64,000 bases of DNA, from positions 11,656,001 to 11,720,000 of the forward strand of contig CM057136.1 in assembly GCA_029964075.1 (NCBI GenBank), written 5' to 3'. The stretch is from Patiria pectinifera. Taxonomy: Eukaryota > Echinodermata > Asteroidea > Valvatida > Asterinidae. The notes beneath the pieces were generated by a model. That model made no database searches, was not told the origin of the DNA, and was given only the letters and a program-made list of their open reading frames with translations. Position 1 is the stretch's first letter, and each line of letters begins with the position of its first letter. Position numbers and translations under genes: made by a program. Positions 36,942 through 48,448 of this stretch are shown here, in pieces.

Positions 36942-37021
36942 GGACTTGTGGCCGAGATGATTGCTATAGTGCAATGAAGGTTGTGGGTTCGAGTCCCACC
37001 CGAGAAAGCTGTAACTTTCTC
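36942..37021 (+). repeat. tRNA-derived SINE head / degenerate tRNA-like sequence
   Basis: Carries both RNA polymerase III internal promoter boxes at tRNA spacing: A box TGGCCGAGATGA (36949-36960) and B box GGTTCGAGTCC (36986-36996). The T arm is intact (GTGGG, 7-nt loop, CCCAC at 36983-36999). The acceptor stem does not pair (GGACTTG against CCGAGAA), and no anticodon arm is convincing, so it is not a functional tRNA. Immediately downstream is a 7-bp hairpin, GAGAAAG-CTGTAA-CTTTCTC (37003-37022). This is best read as the head of a SINE. Confidence 0.7.
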
Positions 37022-37089
37022 CTTGCAATCAAGCTCTCGGACAGCACTGAATATACAGTACAAATGTACATTGTATGTTGGCATTTTTG

Positions 37090-37440
37090 TTAAGATGTAA
37101 CCTCAATCCTGCAAAATCCTCCAAATGCCTCCATGTAAAAAATAGCATGCAGCCTCAATCTTGCAAATCCTCCGTTATTTCTTGAATGTGGTCCTTGGAC
37201 GTGTGACCACTGCCTCAATCCTGCAAAGTCCTTTGGCAATCACTGTCAATATGTTATGGCCGAGCCAGTGACATCCTGGAGCAATGTGGAGTATCGGCTG
37301 AGCATAATCAACACAAGGTCCGGTCGAAGACCTTGACACAGTGCATCCTCCAAAATCAGCAACACCATTGCCATATAGCCTCGATCCTGCAAAATCTTCC
37401 ATTTTGCAAAGAAAATTTTGGAGGATTTAGGAAGGTTACG
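37090..37440 (-). mobile_element. AATCC-word repeat element, TGCAA subtype, inverted copy
   Basis: Read on the minus strand, it starts CCGTAACCTTCCTAAATCC and follows the 20.8-kb copy block by block, including GGATGCACTGTGTCAAGG and the repeated GGATTTTGCAGGATTGAGG words. It lies directly after the SINE head. Confidence 0.75.
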
Positions 37441-39420
37441 GATAATTATGAAGAACAAAAAAAGGAATATTAGAATTTGAGCATAAATGTTCATCATTAA
37501 CCCCATAAGTGTTTTCAAAAATAAGGGACCTGTTTGAAGAGCAACAGTTTGCACACTTGTATCTTTTCTACATAATTACCTTTTTCGGTTAACTGGACAT
37601 GAGCAAGAATCGCAAAAAAAAAAATTGTACAATTAACATGTGTGTATTTATCAACTCGAAGAGTAAATAGACCTGTTTGTAACTGCATGCATGTGCGTAC
37701 ATAAGTGTGTGCACCGTACACGTACAGCCCCAGAAAATTTGACTGGGATGACGCACATCTGCAGTGTACTCAGCCAATGGAGTGGCAAAAAGAATAACTG
37801 CTGAAAGAGCCAGTGAAAGCATGCATTAGGCACGCACAGAGTGGAGCTGAGCAAACCACTTCAGATGAACGCACTCCTCCTAAAGGGCCACACTTCTTGG
37901 ATGTAGGTAGTACATGTACATGTAGACTCGCAACTTTCAAAACAGGCTGTTCGAATATGACAGCAGTTCACAAACATGCATATCCTGGTATTGTTTATTT
38001 CTAAAACATTTACCTTTTTTGTCAGATACTACATGTACGTTCATTTCCAGGCAGTGTGGTGCATGCAGCGCAAATTGGCAGGCAAACATAAGGGGGGGGG
38101 GGGTTTGACCCGATCGAATTACGGATTGAAGTGCGTGGCAATATAGACTTGTCCGTTTGGAGTGTTTATCCATAGACATGTAGTTTATCACTGCCTGTAG
38201 TACCCTGGTACATGTACATCATTTACAACGATGTAGTTTTTTTCCCGCATGTACCGGTGGTTGTCATTTTCTGGCAGAGATGGATGGCATATTTTAAATG
38301 CCGTTTAAGATGACATACGTGCACAACATAGTTAGGAAATGTCTTTCTAAGTGTTTGTAATGGACAAATGTTGATACTCTTAAAGCACATGCACCCTCTG
38401 GTAAGGAGACTGCTCTTGTATGTCTACATTCTAAAAACAAAAACCCTGTTTGCCATTTGCCGTTTCATTTTATTTCCATCCCTTCAGCAAAAGCTTAATG
38501 TGCACTTCAGTTGAGACAAAATTATTGACGCTAGTTTGCAGCTTGCTTACAATTTCTAATTGGAACAAGATTTGTTGTAAGATCCCTTTCTCTCTATAGA
38601 TGAACTTGGGTAGAATGCACTTGTATGGGTGGAATACTGGTTAAGTACATCACATACATGTACATTTACATGTAGATGATTTATTTCAAAATTGGAAAAG
38701 TTACATAAACTGTATTGAAATAACTGTTAGATGAATCATGATTTTTTTTTAAATTTGGTGTTATATTTTGCTCCATTTGGCAGTGCCACGGCAAAACAGG
38801 TACAACAACACACGTGCCCTCTGGTAATCTCCTCAACATTACGGCATAGGGCATCTGCGTTCATTGTATTGTATGTTGAAAATGGCGCAATACATGTCGG
38901 CAGGAGACTGTGCACCTTAAAAAAAAACGAGTCATTTGACCCTAATCTGTTAGGCACGGTCTGTTTTTCTTATAGTTTTAGTCCCGGTTACGCTCAATAC
39001 AAACCGGATTAGCACCGACACCCGAAGGCGTGTGCTAGCGACGCCGGGCCCAGCGGTGGCTCAATATCCAACAAGGCTACATTGCACATCATTACACCTG
39101 CAGCAAGTTACATTTGGCCAATTCGCTTACATGCTCACCGCCGGTTATGCGACGGGAAAAAAATGTTACAAGGGGAGAGAAATTCGATACAGCATTCGTG
39201 CTGATTTACTGGTGATCTGCCCCGCCGTTGATATTGGATTTCTCTTTTATTTTTTTATTTTTTTGCTCCAAAATCTTCTTGTAATTAATCAATTCAAGAA
39301 GTATTTGTTACAAGCGGTTCTCAAATGTCCCCAGTTCATGTACAGTATCTCAAAAATGATGCGAAGAATTTGCTTGTGATGTTTTTCATGAAAAGGAGAA
39401 AAGTCCTTACACAAGTTACT
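37441..39420. other. intronic, no gene recognised
   Basis: Contains a 13-G tract near 38092-38104 and several TACATGTACATG words (37911-37923, 38026-38036, 38655-38675). Frames are short and without domains. Confidence 0.45.
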
Positions 39421-39423
39421 GTA

Positions 39424-39945
39424 TTAAAGGGAATATACATGTACATCATTTGCTTTTGCTGTAATTATCAGAAATGGATGAAATTGGGGGGTTGGAAATA
39501 TATATAGCAAATGTAGTTACACTGACTTTTTTGAGGTTTTGGGTTCGAAAATGCTATAAAAACCAAGAAAAACAATCATTTTCCTGTAGTCTGGTTCCCT
39601 GACTCCATTTAAGAAGAAACAGAGCAGTTTATATAAATTGGGGAATTGTAAGGTCAGGGAACCAGTCTAGCTGGCTTGTACCCGTTCATAGGTGTGTAAT
39701 CGATTGCAAACAAGTGCGATGGTCAACTGGGGTCAGTATTTGAAAAAAAGCCAGTTTTTTCCAACTTAGGTCGGCATTGGAATTTGATACAAAAATACCA
39801 CTTTTCTTGAAAATGACAGTATACCAGGTGCCATGATTTTACAGGATGCTTTACACTGTCATTCACTAACAGTCCAGCAAGGTATTTCAAAATGATTTGG
39901 TAGTTTTATTTTTTGATGTTTGCAAATGTTGTATTTTCCCTTTAA
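39424..39945. mobile_element. TTAA-flanked Kolobok/T2-like MITE, copy 3 (inverted relative to copies 1 and 2)
   Basis: Perfect TTAA at 39424-39427 and 39942-39945 flanks a 514-bp body that begins AGGGAATATACATGTACATC and ends GCAAATGTTGTATTTTCCCT. The whole body is the reverse complement of the 28.3-kb copy with modest divergence. It keeps the internal stem CTGGTTCCCTGAC / GTCAGGGAACCAG. Target TTAA and an AGGG-type terminus match Kolobok/T2-class MITEs described in Xenopus; piggyBac also targets TTAA. Confidence 0.88.
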
Positions 39946-40765
39946 TGGAAGAAAATCCATGCAGTAAAGGTGGAAGGAATTAGCAACCATTCCTTTTTCT
40001 AGCATACAGTATTTTAGGTTACTACTAAGACAAGTACAAGTGCCTAAAGATTTTTCTTTCTCCTTTCTGAATTCAAAGATATTCCTGAGAGAGTAAATGG
40101 ACAAGTTTTGGGGGAAAGGTTTGAGTCGGCAGGTTTCCATTTCTCCTGTTTGGGAAACGCTGAATTGAACGGCAGATAGTTTGACAGTTTTTCAATTCTT
40201 TTTAATGCAGGGTTTTGCTTGTTACAACAGCAAATGGCCCCTCCACAATTTGTTTTTCAACGCATGCATGATAAGGGAAAACAGTTAGACAATGTTAACA
40301 CAGGCATCGCCTTCAGACAAATATTAAGGTAGCTGGAGTGTCTCCTGAAGAGACCACACGCTTCTTGGAGATCGATGAGGATCCGTCTGCCAACTACTTA
40401 ATTCAAATTGCTCTGGCTTGCACAGTACTCGTAGCTGTGACGTCAGGGGACAAAATTAATATGGACTCTTGCAAGAGCAAAAGCTCCCCAAATGGAGCAG
40501 TATTTATTACTCTGTAGGGTTCATAAAAGGGTTAGATGTTCAATGTGCAGTGACATATTCTTGCCTGTAAGGGTTTGTTTTTATTAGTGATAAGAGAATT
40601 TATGGTGTTATGGCTGTCGCTAAGTGGTACTGAAATGTTTGTCTCGATCACCTAAATCCAATATTTTTTGATGTATGGCCGTTTTAAATCTTTTGATTTG
40701 ATAGCTGGACTGTTCATTGAGAAGATATATGTCAGAGCACAAAAATAGAGATTTACCATTACAAT
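39946..40765. other. intronic, no feature recognised
   Basis: No gene or shared repeat identified. Confidence 0.45.
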
Positions 40766-41345
40766 GCAACTGATGTGGCATCACAGTGCCATTGATGTGT
40801 CGTAACGGTTCACTTATATATGTGCCATCATGGTACCACTATAAAAGTGCCACTGATGTGATATCAAAGTGACACTAAATGTGTCAATGAAGTGTCACCA
40901 GTGTGCCATCACAGTGCCACTTATGTGTAATCATGGTGCCAAAATAATGTTCCACAATAGTGCCACTGACGTGCTGCCACAGTGCTGCTGACGTGCCGTC
41001 ACAGTGCCGCTGACGTGCCGTCACAGTGCCGCTGATGTGCCGTCATAGTGCCGCTGATGTGCCGTCACAGTGCCGCTGACGTGCTGTCACAGTGCCGCTG
41101 ACGTGCCGTCACAGTGCCGCTGACGTGCCGTCACAGTGCCGCTGATGTGCCGTCACAGTGCCGCTGATGTGCCGTCACAGTGCCGCTGATGCGCCGTCAC
41201 AGTGCCGCTTATGTGCCGTCACATTGCCGCTGATGTGCAAGCGGAGTATGATTTGCTGTCATAGTGCCCCTGTTTTGTCACCTTAGTGCCACAATGTCTC
41301 ATCACAGTGCCACTAATTTGCCCTAACAGTGCCACTGCCCACTGA
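40766..41345. repeat. 22-bp minisatellite with internal dyad
   Basis: The unit is approximately CAGTGCCGCTGAYGTGCCGTCA. The core at about 40960-41240 is highly homogeneous (roughly a dozen units), with increasingly diverged units on both sides. Most units carry TGACG-TGC-CGTCA, an inverted repeat with a 3-bp centre, or its TGATG variant. The unit length is not a multiple of 3 and no long frame results. Confidence 0.92.
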
Positions 41346-44337
41346 TGGATGAAGTATTAATTATAAGCAAAGATCAGTCTGTAGCACATTTACCTATAAA
41401 TTGAGGTCTGCCTCACAAGCAGTGAAAATATTTATTGCGCATCATGTCTTATTGTGACTTCTACCTGTAAATGACCAGATAAATTTAAGTGAATGGTAGA
41501 CACGTGCACCGTACAAGTACATGTGCACGTACACACAATCTGTAATCTATACTAGATGTATCAGTTTCAAATATGCCATCATCTACATAATTGTGGTAAT
41601 GCTAAACCACAGACTGAAAATTTATGTGTATTCACAGAAATATATTGGAGAGTTAATAGACTGTAACACATAGCAGTGAGTGCATGCTCCCAATAATTTA
41701 TGTACACATTTACCTCTTTTTTTTTGATATGTAGAAGTACCAGTTTAAATTTTTGGGACTGAGTACACTTCATTTAATATAGATCTTCTCTTTTTTCTTT
41801 TTCTTTTCTAGTCGCCTTTTAATTTCTCTACCACTCAACGTGAAATACTGTCAAAATACGTAACAGCCATCAAAACAAACTTGCCACTCTGGGCATGGTT
41901 CATCCCATTCATCTCAAACGTGACAATCTAAGACTAAATTGTGTGAGATGCTCAACTCCATGATGTGCCATTACAACTAGTTTGACACCATCTACGTGAT
42001 TATCGCTGTATACATTTAACCACCCCCTCCACCCCCTCCTCCTAACAAACTATAAATTATGAGGTACTATTCCAATAGGGGTCGGCGGTAAGAAATGATT
42101 AGTAACTAACAATGTCCAGAGGTTGTGAAACTGATTTGTTGGGTCGCCAGGTACCAGTAAAGAGGTGACAATTCCAGCACCAATCAGTGTACACCAACAT
42201 CAGCTGCCATCATACAGTGCAGAGGAATGGAGATCATTTGGCACAGTCTGGAGGTTTCTTTCCATTTTCTTTCCTTTTTTTTTCTTTTTGAGCCCAACGG
42301 AGTGTGACTGATATACGTGTCCTCACCTCTTCTGGTAATTGCCAGGACTGCTATTCCGGGCGTAACTGCCTCATCAGAACTTGTCCCAGTCCGGCAATCA
42401 GTTACTAGAAGGCACTGAAGATGGTCTACATGCCCGGCGGCTGTTTCTCCAACAATCATTACCCACCACAATAGTTCCACAGCATATTGCAGTGTCCATT
42501 ACAGCTGATGGTTAATCGTGGCTGTATGACAAATTATCCAAAGGGCAACCAGAGGAAGATAACGTTATCTTCTCGAACAAAAAAAAATTAACTAAATGTC
42601 ACTGATTTCTTCAGACTCTCTTTTTTTTGGTGTTATTTCTAGCCAACAGATCAGAATCTACTGGGTGTTTTCAATTGATTAGATTTGAAGTGTTGGGGAA
42701 GCACTTACGACTGAGATAATACACTCAAACACAGTGCTAAATTTCACTATCACATCAAGGACTGATGTTGAAGACATTAGATTTTGTATGGATGTTAAAG
42801 CGCCCATCTGTGGGCTGTACTTTTCTCTAGGATTGTGAGATTGTAGTGGGAGCACTTTAGGGACGTTAGGATTCTAGTGGGCGTAGCATGTGGGAGCCCC
42901 GAAAAGTCTTCCTCCCTCCCCCCCCCCCCAAAAAAACCCTGATGGTGGATTGGTTCATACATGTAGGTCATTGTGAGGTTTTGAATAATAATTTGAATGG
43001 TGCTCGTGCTCCCATATCACCCAAGCTCATAGACACAATATATAGATGTAAATCAAATGGACATGGTACTAGTCTTCACATGCAGTGTCAAATTATATAA
43101 GATGCTTGTACAAAAGTTGACCTACATTTGTAACACGTCTGTTTTTGTTCAGATGAATATGTACCAAGATAAACCACAATTTTGCATTCAACTTGCAGTC
43201 CCTTTAGCCATGTTAGCCAATGTAGGTACGTACTCTACAACAGCCATCACCACTTCTACATGTATGCCTTTCTGCAATCATAATCCAAAGAACATAATCA
43301 TGCCCACAGCGATTCTTGTGTATCTGACGGTTGGATTATGTTCAACTAGAGCATTCATGCCCCATTCTTGCCGTTGTCTTTAGCATAGCCTCATGAAAAG
43401 CCAGGGATTGGACAAACTGGGCTAATAGTCGTCACGGAATAAAAAAAAAGGACTACAACTTTGATTGCATTAAGGCAAGTACGCGAGTGCTGCCACAGTG
43501 CAGCATATGGTAACCAAGGCCAAATGGAGAGAGTCTGGCTACATGATGATTGCTTGCTGCGTGCAATCAGGGCATCTTTGTACTTATTCTTGATCTTTTG
43601 CTCTCCGGTTGTTGCACAGACTTCCGCGCCTGGTTTTTGATGATTGCCTTGAAAGCCTGGAGCTTGGGGCATGGGATTGTGTCGAGATTGAGACAAACTG
43701 ACAATTTGGGTGATTCTGTCGCGATCAGCTCCCGGGAACTGTTGAGACATTTTAGGCCTTCATATTTGAGACCTGATCCAGAGAAACATATGAGTCACAT
43801 TTCGGACCTAAAATCAGAATTATAAGCCGAGTACAAGTACTCAGTAATCATAATGTATCATGTCTCATATCATTGCATGCGGTCTGCACTGCAAAACCTC
43901 ATATTGAGTTGACGTGACAAAAGTTTAGATTACACTTAACACAAAAAAACATAATGTACGCGTCATTGTCATTTTGGGACTTGAAGTATACAAGTACCGG
44001 TACCCTTTGTGTTGCTGGCATACACAATGCACAGTGTACACATACATGTTTGATTGCCTCGCGTGAGAGTACTTTTGCTGGCAATATTGTCATTGCCAAT
44101 GCTTACTGCCGTCATCCTGGGTTGAAAAGCAAAACCAATTTCACTTGTGGATAGCTATTTGGGATTTGAAAATAGAAAATTCTGGTTAGGCATTACCTTG
44201 TAAATTGACTGCTGCGACAAGGATGATTAATGAAAATTGTCGCATGCATACACGTAGAGAGAATGCAGTCTCCATATGGTGCACCAATGCTTTGATGATG
44301 AAAATCTACCATTTGGGCTTGTTTTATTGAAGAAACC
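41346..44337. other. intronic, no gene recognised
   Basis: Frames of 70-119 codons on both strands (for example 43391-43825) overlap each other and show no domain. A C-tract followed by an A-tract lies near 42907-42926. Confidence 0.45.
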
Positions 44338-44338
44338 A

Positions 44339-44949
44339 GGGCCCAATTTCTTGGCTCTGCTTACCGTCAGGCCCCCCCAAAAAAGTCTCCGGTTTCTGGT
44401 ATGGAGCTTGCCCAAAAAGTGGTGCGGTTTTTTTTTTAACCCTGATTTTTTTCACTTCAAATGTCAGCTGATGACTGAAAATGGTGCCCGACTAAACTTC
44501 AGTGCAAATATATGGGAGTCCAGAGAGGCCACATAAAGCTTATTCTCGACCACAACCCCATCTAAAAACACATTAAAATTGTGCAGCAGCAGGATTCCAG
44601 TCAAACCAGTGAGTTTGGCGGTTTTGAGACATCATCTTTCATTGAAAAAAAACTTTTTCATTTTGCCGACGCGCATAGCTACGGCGACGTGCGCGCATAC
44701 CAGAAACCGGAGACTTTTTTTTTTGGCCTTAGCGAAAAACCCCTGCTTGCTATAGCAGAAAATTCCATGCTTACGGCAGGCGTTTTTCACGGGTTAACAA
44801 GGAATTATGGCTTCTGCGCATGCGTACATCTTGAACTAAGGATTCTGTGCTTACAGGTCAGCGCAGAATTTTTCTGCTTGCGCTGTTAGCGCAGAATGGT
44901 GATCCTAAGCGCGGAATTCTGTGGTTAGCAGAGCCAAGAAATTGGGGCC
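44339..44949 (-). mobile_element. GGGCCC-ended MITE, interrupted copy (host of a nested element)
   Basis: Ends: GGGCCCAATTTCTTGGCTCT at the left and AGAGCCAAGAAATTGGGGCC at the right. Apart from the insertion at 44370-44728, it aligns through its length with the reverse complement of the intact copy at 46108-46364 (for example CATGCGTAC, CTAAGGATT, GCGCAGAATGGTGATC). No coding capacity. Confidence 0.85.
44370..44728. mobile_element. nested MITE with GGCC ends, PIF/Harbinger-like
   Basis: Terminal inverted repeats: GGCCCCCCCAAAAAAGTCTC at the left, and GAGACTTTTTTTTTTGGCC at the right; both continue inward to CGGTTTCTGGTAT or its complement. Flanking trinucleotides are TCA (44367-44369) and TTA (44729-44731), compatible with one 3-bp duplication of TTA that later mutated. 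The uninterrupted copy at 46 kb shows the empty-site order. A TTA/TAA target with a GGCC-type end fits PIF/Harbinger. 359 bp, non-coding. Confidence 0.75.
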
Positions 44950-45144
44950 AGGGCCCAAGTTTATGGAGCTTCTAAGCAGAAAAATACTGCTTAGCAAATG
45001 TGATGATCACGATGTCGACAGAGAACCAGTCGCAAGAGATTTAAATCCCATAATAATTTGGTTGGTAACCCATTTTGGTGAGAAAGATATTTTTTTCTAT
45101 GCTCAGCAAATTGCTGTGTTTGGCAGCTTTGTAAAATGGGCCCC
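44950..45144. mobile_element. second GGGCCC-ended MITE abutting the first
   Basis: Begins AGGGCCCAAGTTTATGGAGC and ends GCTTTGTAAAATGGGCCCCT, with inner inverted words CTGCTTAGCA and TGCTCAGCA. It starts at the base after the previous element ends. About 195 bp; related in its ends to the 61-kb copy but not in its middle. Confidence 0.7.
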
Positions 45145-46107
45145 TGCTTAAACACTCTCTATCTTAACCCTTTGCAAACATACATGTACCAGGTACATTC
45201 TGTGCCAAGTACCAAAAAAAATGTAGTCCTTTCAGTCAAAAACAAACAAGTGACTGTTTTTAACAGTTAAGAATTCCCAGCCTACATAAAGCAGGATTGA
45301 CTGGCTGGAACTGTTCAAGTAACTTGTTACAGCTATGCTTTGACTCCCGGCGAGTGATAAAACAACTGTGACTACAACTTGCCTGCTTTGTCTGTTGACC
45401 CAGTTTGACTAGTCACAGTACTTTGCTTGACATATGATATGACTGCTCCGCTGGTGACTAGCCTTTGTTAAAAGTATAGCAGGGGAAGTAGAAGTAAATT
45501 TTGACTGTCCGTGACTGTTTAAATAGCAGGAGGGTTAATATAGTTTAAGCAACAGTAACTGTGAATTGTGCAAACTCAGTGACTTCAAAATCTGCAGTAT
45601 CTGAGCCTTGATTGCACAGTCAATAATAATGACAGCTGTAGCCTCGGCTGTAAAATATGGAAAGCGCAAACACAAGAGTGTTGCACTTTGGACCGACACG
45701 TTCCTTTCTTAAGGATTCTTCATCCACCGGTGTGTGTACATAGAATTGTACACGGTACGATGGTCGAGCGAGGCAAGCTTGAGACGTGCACCTCGGTTTT
45801 GAGTGGCTCTTTGGTTGACAAGCGAACCCAGCAGGCAATAACGTTGATCAGTGTCGTCTTGTTAAGGTCTGACAGATCTTTGTCTGGGGAGCAAGCGGGA
45901 TGGTTAATTTCGTAGACTTCATCTATAGCCAAAGTGCACTCACATTACCTTTTCTTTAGAAAGGTAACTATGAGAGATGGGGCCTTCCGCCTATTTGTTT
46001 GAAAATATTTGTCTTGGGCAATGTTCAAATCAGGCTTACTGAGCTATGGTTATGACTACATCTCTTGTCAGTGTGTTTTTACTTAGTTGTAATTATCGTT
46101 GTGACGT
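45145..46107. other. intronic, no feature recognised
   Basis: A short CpG-richer patch at 45690-45900 has frames on both strands without domains. Otherwise unremarkable. Confidence 0.45.
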
Positions 46108-46364
46108 GGGCCCAGTTTCATGGCTCTGCTAACAACAGAATTCCGCGCTTACGATCACCATTCTGCGCTAACCGCGCTAGCAGAAAAATTCTGTGCTCCA
46201 CCCTGCAAGCACACAATCCTTAGTTACGGGATGTAATGTACGCATGCGCATCAACCAAAATTCCTTGCTAACGCATGAAATACGTTTACCGTAAGCCAAA
46301 AAATTTCTGCCATTGTAAGCAGGGATTTTTTGCTAACTGTAAGCAGAGCCAAGAAATTGGGCCC
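46108..46364 (+). mobile_element. GGGCCC-ended MITE, intact copy
   Basis: GGGCCCAGTTTCATGGCTCT at the left, AGAGCCAAGAAATTGGGCCC at the right; 257 bp. The interior contains reiterated GCTTAC/GTAAGC and CTGCGCTAA words and the palindromic TACGCATGCGCA. Serves as the reference empty site for the nested insertion at 44370. Flanking duplication not resolved. Confidence 0.85.
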
Positions 46365-48130
46365 TAGACTCTAGCTCAAGCCAAGTGATTCAGCCACAGC
46401 CATAATTTTTAGAAGGGGGACGGCTGATTGAATTTGAAACAGTCTGCAGCTTTTTCATTTTCATAGTTAATATTGTTTGTTCAGATTAGTGTCTTGTAAT
46501 TGTTCATTCATTGTTGTCCTAAATATCCTCTAGTTTGGGCCCAAAAGATGCCCAGCAAAATGCCCCACTTTGTGAAACATTGGGAAGGAATGACGGTCTG
46601 CACATAGCTTTTTACAGTCTGCCGCAAGGCACGTGCAGGGTGGCACTCCATCGATGATTTAGAGCAGGGTGCAAATCAGATTCAAAGAGGATACTTCAAT
46701 CATTCCATCGGCTCCTACATATGGCGCATATTTATGCATGAGCCTATCGAAGGTGCTCATGAAACAAAAACACATAATATGAACCTCATAGTCTGCTCTC
46801 CATGCAGTAATACATTTACGGTGTGATGTTGCTTGCAAGCCATGTTTTCTTGTGGTATGCATACATTTACTTGTGCGCCTTGAGGCATCTCTCGGTGTTT
46901 ATCATGGCATACGTTATTCCCCAACTTGTAAAAAAATAATCATGTTTTTATTGGGTCAGGCAAAATATCAAATGATGTTCCCCTCCCCCCCAAAAAAGTA
47001 GATGATAATAAATTAAGCGGTGATAAACAAGAAGATTAAAAGATAAACAAATGCTAATGGGGGAAAAAATGAATAAATTTGCATAATTATAAATAAAAAA
47101 TTATTGTGTTTGTAAATAAATTACTTGGATAAAAGTAAATGGAATAGCAGTTCAACAGTTGTGTTGCTAACTACAAAAGAGGTGCAAGCAATCCTGTACG
47201 AATGAAAATATTTATACCACGAATATGCTCTAATTGTGTTTGTAAATGGCACAAAGTGCTGTGAGTCAGTTTTTTTCATGAAAGGACTGTACCCATTTTC
47301 AAATCTCTGCCCGATATTTTGATCCCAAGCATTCATCAAATGCAGGCACAGGTACAAGAATGTGCATTGTTTGTCTGTTTCACCACGCCCAAGTTCAAAT
47401 CCCTGCCCAAGCCCAGCCCTGAGCAACTCATCAAATACAAGCTGAAGCCTAGCCAAGCAAACTGGGTCCCGGAAGCCCGATTAATTAGAATGACTTGAGC
47501 CCCTGAGGCCCGATTAATGATTGATGACTGACACTTCAAGCAGAACAATCGCGGTAATTCTACCGTTAAATACTGCCTGCATAATATGCAATACAGATAA
47601 GATGAATAAACTGTTTTCTTTGTCATTTTAGAAGACTAAACAAGGAATTGAATCGGCCAATTTTTTATTAAAGTATTCATTGTAGCCCCTTTTTTGGCAT
47701 TAACTCTGCAATGCAATTTTTCCAACCAAAATTTCCTCTGCACCAATTTTACATCTTATGGAATATCTGTGTAGTAGTCCGAGTATCATTCGTTGCGCAA
47801 CGGAGCCTGCAACGCTCCGCAACAATGTCTGATGAATGTGTGCATGCAAATTTAATGCGACCCCGCGCGCCAGCCAATCGGATTCGACTTTTACAAATTG
47901 TGACCTCATTTTAATTAGGAATTCGGCGAAAGCTGTGCATCGGTCGATTTGCTGCCATGTATTTTGTAATTCAACAACGGGGTACCGGAGACCTGATAGA
48001 AGGCGCCCGTTGAATGGTTAGAATGTGGAGGTCAAGATGCATTGTTGTTTTGAATAATTTGCATGCACATCATAGACGTGTCTATTGTTGAATTTTAAAT
48101 TTAAATTATTATTTCATAGAGCTGTATTTG
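46365..48130. other. intronic, no gene recognised
   Basis: AT-rich, with a C-tract followed by As near 46982-46996. A CpG-richer patch at 47780-48010 has short frames only. Confidence 0.45.
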
Positions 48131-48448
48131 TAGCGGCATCATCAAAAGAATTTGGAAATGCCTTGCACATGAAACCCGCTCCAGATTTGTATCTTTAAGG
48201 TCCGTCAAAATGTTTTAACACCTTTAAGGAGTTATAACAATTTTTCCAGAAATGAACACTTCCTTTGCAGTTCAAAAAACTGGAAAATTGTGGAAATGTT
48301 TTTGCGGCATCATCAAAAGAATTCTGAAACACCTTCGACACGAAACAAGTGTCAATTTTGTATCTTTTTTGTCCATCAATGTGGAAATGTTTCAACACCT
48401 GTAAAGCGTAACCATTTTTCCAGAAATGCACACAAACTGGCACGCATT
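48131..48448. repeat. tandem duplication, unit 171 bp
   Basis: GCGGCATCATCAAAAGAATT starts at 48133 and again at 48304. Each is followed by ACACGAAAC or equivalent, TTTGTATCTTT, GTCCNTCAA, TGTTT(T/C)AACACCT and TTTTTCCAGAAATG. Two diverged copies. Confidence 0.8.

Noticed and set aside
36942..37010. Functional tRNA gene
   Set aside because: A and B boxes are present but the acceptor stem does not pair and no anticodon stem is convincing.
40766..41345. Regular repeat considered as a CRISPR array
   Set aside because: Units are contiguous 22-mers with no unique spacers, in animal DNA; this is a minisatellite.
43391..43825. Pair of opposing frames (119 and 91 codons)
   Set aside because: Mutual overlap on opposite strands, no domain and no splice context.
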